Shown here: positions 60,336 to 64,000 of the stretch, one piece after another | Position numbering within the stretch: position 1 is the stretch's first letter | How the letters are laid out: every line of letters begins with the position of its first letter | Assembly: GCA_016287875.1 (NCBI GenBank) | Contig: JAEEXQ010000002.1 | Span: 24,756 to 88,755 of the forward strand | DNA: 64,000 nucleotides | DNA from: Bacteroidales bacterium | Lineage (GTDB): Bacteria > Bacteroidota > Bacteroidia > Bacteroidales > UBA932 | Direction of reading: 5' to 3' | Program-made: the position numbers and the translations under genes | Notes under the pieces: generated by a model | Told to the model about the DNA's origin: nothing | The model's database searches: none | Seen by the model: only the letters and a program-made list of their open reading frames with translations

Positions 60336-63241
60336 AGCTTGATGACGGCTTTCCCGGTACGTCCGTCAACACAGGCCTTCAAGGGGGAATCCAGTTCTAT
60401 ATGCCGTATGAAAGTTCCTTCTTCCGCAGCGGGGAGCTTTTCCAGCGCTTCGAAATCCAGGAAATCGGCGGCGCGGCTGAACTCGTCCACGTTGATGTAG
60501 CCGGCATTGAAGGAAGTAAGGTTCTGGAAGAAGTGGGAGCCCTGGCTGGGATCCACCCGGAAATCGCTCAGCGAGCACTCCACTATGGCCCTGGCCTCGG
60601 AGATGTCGCTCCATACCACGGGTATGCCGAGGGTGGGGATGCTGGATCCCCAGCGTCCGTAGCCTATCAGGAGATAGCTGCGGCCGGCATCGCGCAGGCG
60701 GGCGTTGAGGTTGCGGACTTCTTCCGCGATCTGGGTGGTGCGCATCTTGTCGAAACTCTCTTTCCTGACATACACTATGTCTTTTATGTCGGGAATCCAG
60801 CCAGTCCCGAGGGCGCAGGAGGAGCGTACCAGCGCTCCGTTTTCGTCGATGGTCTTCCAGTCCACCTCGGTCTTCATGCTGTCGGACGAGATCGGCCGTA
60901 TCTGCAGCAGATGGAAGGTGCGGGATTCGAGGTCGGCCGCGAATTCTATCTCCACGCTGCATTTCATTTCGTCGTCCGCGATCTTCATCAGCTCCCTGAG
61001 TATGTCGGCGAGGGGGAAGGTGTCGTAGCGCAGCACGTGCGCGAAGGTCACTACCTTGGGCCCGACGGCGGAAGGGGAGTCCACCATGCGCTGGTTCTCG
61101 TAGTCGTAGGTGGAAACAACCTTGGAGAACTCCCGGAACTTGCCGCAGTCCACTATGGGAATGCGTTCCAGGTTCACGGCGTCGTCTACCGAGGTCTTGA
61201 ATTTGCCCGGCTGGAGGTTGAGGGCGTACATGGTCTGCTGGGTGTCCCTCATCGCCAGTTCGGGAGTGGATGTCTGGAGCACGTTCCTCGGATAGCAGGG
61301 CGAGAAACGCAGCACCTGGTCCCCGTCCACGACGGATTTGCCCAGGCCGAAGGCTATCTTGGCTATGCCTTCCTCAGGTTTTTCGTATCCTACGGGATAG
61401 AAGTTCACCGAACGGACTACTCCCGAGATGGTAGGGAAGAAGTATCCTCCGTCTTCGCTGCCGCAGATTTCCTGGAGGATGATGCCCATCTTCTCTTCGG
61501 AGATGACGTTGGCAGTTGCGGTGATATAGCCTCTGGAAGAAGCGTAGTACACCGAGGCATAGACGCTCTTGATGGCGTTCGAGAGCAGGCGGAGCTGCTG
61601 GTCCTCGTTCTCGGTGCGGGGAATCATATAGGTGGAGTAGACTCCTGCGAACGGCTGGTAGTAGGAATCTTCCAGTTTCGAAGATGAGCGTACCGCCAGC
61701 GGCTTGTCGATGTGCCGGATGAATATGCGCAGGTAACTCATCAGGTCGGCAGGGAGGGTGGACGAGACGAACTGGGTGAGCAGCTCGCTGTCGGAAAGGT
61801 CGGCGTTGATTACATACTGCAGGCCGTTCTCGAGAATGAAGCGGTCGAAGTATTCGGTGGAAATGACCAGGGTGCGGGGTACCATCACCCGCACGTCCTC
61901 CCAGCGGTCGTAGAGCTTGTGCTTGTAGAGCAGATGGCTCAGGAAGGCGAGTCCGCGGGCCTTTCCTCCGGTGGAACCCTCACCTATGCGGGCGAAACCT
62001 ATGGTGTCGTTGTAGGTGTCGGGGTTGAATCTGGCCACTACGCCCAGGCTCTGGGTGGTGCGGTACTCGTGGATAAGCTTTACGGCGGTGGTGCGCAGCT
62101 CGTCCACATCCTTCGAAGTGATGTTCTTGAGCTTGTTGCCCGCCGAGAAAATACCCCTGGCAAGCAGCCAGCGGGAAATATAGTTCTTGGAACGCAGCAC
62201 CTCCAGCAGGCTGTCCTGCACGGTGGAGATGATGTGTTCGGCGCCTTGCAGGTCGGATGCCCTGGCAACCTGGCGGAGCTTGCTGTCGGTGACAACGAAG
62301 TCGCCGAAGCCGAACTCCCGGCCTATGTATTCGCCAAGTTCGTGGGTGAGGGTCTTGGACCTCTTCATCAGGAAGCCGACCTTCATCTGCTCGGCCACGC
62401 TGCGCATGCTTTCCTGCGAAGACTGCATCAGGATGGGCATCTTTGGCATCTGCTCGCGTATGAGCCTGCATAAGTCGATGCCGGCATCCAGTTTCTCTTC
62501 CGACGACTTGTCGCCCCTGTGGAGCACGAAGCCTATGTCGGAGATGACTCCGAGCATCTGGCCTTTGTAGCGCTCGAACAGGGAAACGGCGTCGTCGTAA
62601 TTGGTTGCCATCAGTATCTTGGGGCGGGCCCTCTTTCGGAAGATCTGCTGCTCTTCGTTGAGGGCATCCTTGAGGGCGGCGACATTCTGCTGGAGAACCA
62701 GCTTGTACAGCAGGGGAAGATAGGTGGAGTAGTATCTCACTGAATCTTCCACCAGCAAAATGCATTGTACACCGCCTTCGAGAATGTCTTCTTCGGCATT
62801 GAGGGAGTCCTCAAGCAGTTTGATGATGGCGATTATAAGGTCGGTCGAACCGCTCCAGCAGAAGGCGTAGTCGATGTTGCTGCGGTCCTGCTCCTGCATC
62901 CTGCGCCAGACCTCCTTCGAATAGGAGGTAAGCAGCACGATGGGAGTTTCGGGCGCGACGGCCTTCATCTTGCCGGAGAAATCGAACACATCGATGGAAC
63001 CGACATTGTACATCGTGATTACAAGGTCGAAACTCTCGCCTTCTTCCACCAGACGGAGCGCGTCCGCGGTGGTCTCCACCCTCACGAACTGGGGCGGATT
63101 GGAAAGGTTCAGCTCGGAATACTCGCGCGAGATGCGCATATCCAGCCTGCCGTCCTCTTCCAGCGAGAAGTTGTCGTAGTTGTTGCACACCAGCAGGATC
63201 CTGCGGATGCGTCGGCTCATCAATGCTACGTTGTCGGCCAT
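60332..63241 (-). CDS. Double-receiver protein fused to a PEP-synthase-type ATP-grasp (PPDK_N) domain
   Basis: 969 aa, cytoplasmic. Residues about 13-145: receiver-like fold whose phospho-acceptor position is Met77 (LVITMYNVG), hence inactive. About 158-320: second receiver with acidic VEDS (164-167), Asp235 in VISDIG and Lys293 in LMKRS, hence phosphorylatable in principle. About 415-760: PPDK_N nucleotide-binding domain (GSTGGKARGLAFL, LAVRSSSKLEDSYYQPFAGVYSTYM, IILQEICGSE). No swivelling phospho-His domain or PEP-binding barrel follows, so it cannot be a full PEP synthase. Usually annotated as PEP/pyruvate-binding; role unknown. Between gdhA (gap 12 bases) and nhaC (4-base overlap). Confidence 0.88.
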   Translation of the reverse strand: MADNVALMSRRIRRILLVCNNYDNFSLEEDGRLDMRISREYSELNLSNPPQFVRVETTADALRLVEEGESFDLVITMYNVGSIDVFDFSGKMKAVAPETPIVLLTSYSKEVWRRMQEQDRSNIDYAFCWSGSTDLIIAIIKLLEDSLNAEEDILEGGVQCILLVEDSVRYYSTYLPLLYKLVLQQNVAALKDALNEEQQIFRKRARPKILMATNYDDAVSLFERYKGQMLGVISDIGFVLHRGDKSSEEKLDAGIDLCRLIREQMPKMPILMQSSQESMRSVAEQMKVGFLMKRSKTLTHELGEYIGREFGFGDFVVTDSKLRQVARASDLQGAEHIISTVQDSLLEVLRSKNYISRWLLARGIFSAGNKLKNITSKDVDELRTTAVKLIHEYRTTQSLGVVARFNPDTYNDTIGFARIGEGSTGGKARGLAFLSHLLYKHKLYDRWEDVRVMVPRTLVISTEYFDRFILENGLQYVINADLSDSELLTQFVSSTLPADLMSYLRIFIRHIDKPLAVRSSSKLEDSYYQPFAGVYSTYMIPRTENEDQQLRLLSNAIKSVYASVYYASSRGYITATANVISEEKMGIILQEICGSEDGGYFFPTISGVVRSVNFYPVGYEKPEEGIAKIAFGLGKSVVDGDQVLRFSPCYPRNVLQTSTPELAMRDTQQTMYALNLQPGKFKTSVDDAVNLERIPIVDCGKFREFSKVVSTYDYENQRMVDSPSAVGPKVVTFAHVLRYDTFPLADILRELMKIADDEMKCSVEIEFAADLESRTFHLLQIRPISSDSMKTEVDWKTIDENGALVRSSCALGTGWIPDIKDIVYVRKESFDKMRTTQIAEEVRNLNARLRDAGRSYLLIGYGRWGSSIPTLGIPVVWSDISEARAIVECSLSDFRVDPSQGSHFFQNLTSFNAGYINVDEFSRAADFLDFEALEKLPAAEEGTFIRHIELDSPLKACVDGRTGKAVIKL

Positions 63242-63253
63242 CGTGTCCGGTGA

Positions 63254-64000
63254 TTAGACTATACCCTGATCTATCATTGCGTTTGCAACCTTGATGAATC
63301 CGGCAAGGTTCGCACCCTTTACGTAGTTGACGTGCCCGTCAGCTTCGGTGCCGTATTTCAGGCAGGCTGCGTGGATGTCGGACATTATGCGGTGCAGCTG
63401 TGCATCGACTTCTTCGGCGGTCCAGTGCAGACGCATCGAGTTCTGGCTCATCTCTAGTCCGGAAGTGGCCACGCCGCCGGCGTTGGAAGCCTTTCCGGGG
63501 GAGTAGAGTATCCTGGCCTGCTGGAAGACCTCGATAGCCTCGGGGGTGGAGGGCATGTTGGCACCTTCCGCCACGCAGTAGCATCCGCCCTTTACGAGGG
63601 CCTCTGCATCAGCTTTGTCGATTTCGTTCTGGGTGGCGCAGGGGAGTGCGATGTCGCAGGGGATGCCCCAAGGACGCTCTCCGGGATAGTACTTCGCTGA
63701 AGGATACTTCTCCGCGTACTCCTTGATGCGGCCGCGGCGTATGTTCTTGAGCTGCTTGACGTATGCTACCTTCTCCTCGTCGAAGCCGTCGGGATCGTGG
63801 ATGAAGCCGTCGGAGTCGGAGAAGGTGACCACCTTTGCACCGAGGCGCATGGCCTTCTCGGCGGCGTGCTGGGCTACGTTGCCGGAGCCGGAAACGAGCA
63901 CCGTCTGGCCCTCGAAGCTCTTGCCCTGGGTGGCGAGCATCTGCTCTGCGAAGTAGCACAGGCCGTAACCGGTGGCTTCGGGGCGCAGTATGGAGCCGCC
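63254..64000 (-). CDS. gdhA: Glutamate dehydrogenase, N-terminus beyond window
   Basis: The minus-strand frame is open from the right edge to the stop at 63254: 248 C-terminal residues of about 445. It begins with GGSILRPEATGYGLCYFAEQML, the entry to the Rossmann domain in hexameric GdhA; VLVSGSGNVAQHAAEKAMRLGAKVVTFSDSDG is the nucleotide site, followed by CATQNEIDKADAEAL and GGVATSGLEMSQNSMRLHW. Interconverts glutamate and 2-oxoglutarate + ammonium. Cofactor (NADP or NAD) is not certain from the visible part. Followed by the receiver/PPDK_N gene after 12 bases. Confidence 0.96.
   Translation of the reverse strand, partial: GGSILRPEATGYGLCYFAEQMLATQGKSFEGQTVLVSGSGNVAQHAAEKAMRLGAKVVTFSDSDGFIHDPDGFDEEKVAYVKQLKNIRRGRIKEYAEKYPSAKYYPGERPWGIPCDIALPCATQNEIDKADAEALVKGGCYCVAEGANMPSTPEAIEVFQQARILYSPGKASNAGGVATSGLEMSQNSMRLHWTAEEVDAQLHRIMSDIHAACLKYGTEADGHVNYVKGANLAGFIKVANAMIDQGIV

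Noticed and set aside
60332-63241. Full phosphoenolpyruvate synthase
   Set aside because: Only the N-terminal ATP-grasp part is present; the phospho-His and PEP-binding domains are absent.
1-64000. Mobile elements, phage genes, CRISPR arrays, restriction-modification or defence islands
   Set aside because: No transposase, integrase, phage structural gene, regularly spaced repeat or defence-type protein was found in the ORFs or gaps; no gene-free stretch over 300 bases exists.

Overview
The window looks like a chromosomal segment of an anaerobic member of the Bacteroidota, most likely order Bacteroidales. Evidence: promoters of the TAnnTTTG type with an upstream TTG in place of the E. coli -35/-10; Bacteroidota-only families (DUF4831, FimB/Mfa2, fimbrillin, DUF4906, DUF6359, the ResB-CcsA fusion, a long SecA with a SEC-C tail); lipoproteins with AT-rich starts; and GC-rich coding sequence with AT-rich gaps. 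Anaerobic metabolism is shown by class III ribonucleotide reductase (nrdDG), pyruvate:ferredoxin oxidoreductase, a 2[4Fe-4S] ferredoxin and glutamate dehydrogenase. I cannot fix the genus; an Alistipes-like or Cryptobacteroides-like gut/rumen lineage would fit.

Layout. 1-6834 (minus): a tight seven-gene operon, POT peptide transporter > TIGR02757 protein > zeta-toxin-like P-loop kinase > TldD > TldE/PmbA > SlyD-like isomerase > GT2 glycosyltransferase (cut by the window edge). 6932-10322 (plus): lipid A-type acyltransferase, DUF4831 protein, PepD dipeptidase, ending in a terminator that merges into the promoter of nrdDG (10459-13112). 13201-15333 (plus): a lipoprotein, then the rpsF-rpsR-rplI ribosomal operon with a bidirectional terminator. 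15401-19591 (minus): parE > plsC-like > acyl-CoA synthetase. 19616-21321: small genes (DUF1573, ferredoxin, MTA/SAH nucleosidase, a DNA-binding-domain-only LysR protein) facing each other over very short divergent promoters. 21382-25832 (minus): fabD > nifJ. 25895-26659 (plus): tRNA-Arg(CCG) with a protein gene starting three bases after its CCA end. 26663-31302 (minus): an acyl-CoA synthetase and an M16 peptidase lipoprotein. 31371-32644: a possible small RNA, then a DUF6359-type lipoprotein. 32648-36902: tRNA-Gly(CCC), secA, bactofilin and a zinc-ribbon protein. 37129-44500 (plus): ssb followed by a five-gene type V (fimbrillin) pilus locus. 44481-52638: nucleoside MFS permease, tgt-lptG/F-dut-murF operon, a helix-hairpin-helix/beta-barrel protein, hpt-adk. 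52635-58793 (minus): porin > imelysin > di-heme oxidoreductase > ResB-CcsA, a probable metal acquisition and redox operon. 58893-64000 (minus): gdhA (cut) > a receiver/PEP-synthase-like ATP-grasp fusion > nhaC.

No mobile element, CRISPR array, phage gene or restriction system was seen. The most interesting points are: several promoters whose -7 box ends exactly four bases before the ATG, predicting leaderless mRNAs; the tRNA-Arg/ORF junction; the orphan promoter-hairpin unit at 31371-31457; the double-receiver PPDK_N protein; the imelysin/di-heme/CcsBA operon; and the pilus locus with its OmpA-like and DUF4906 members.
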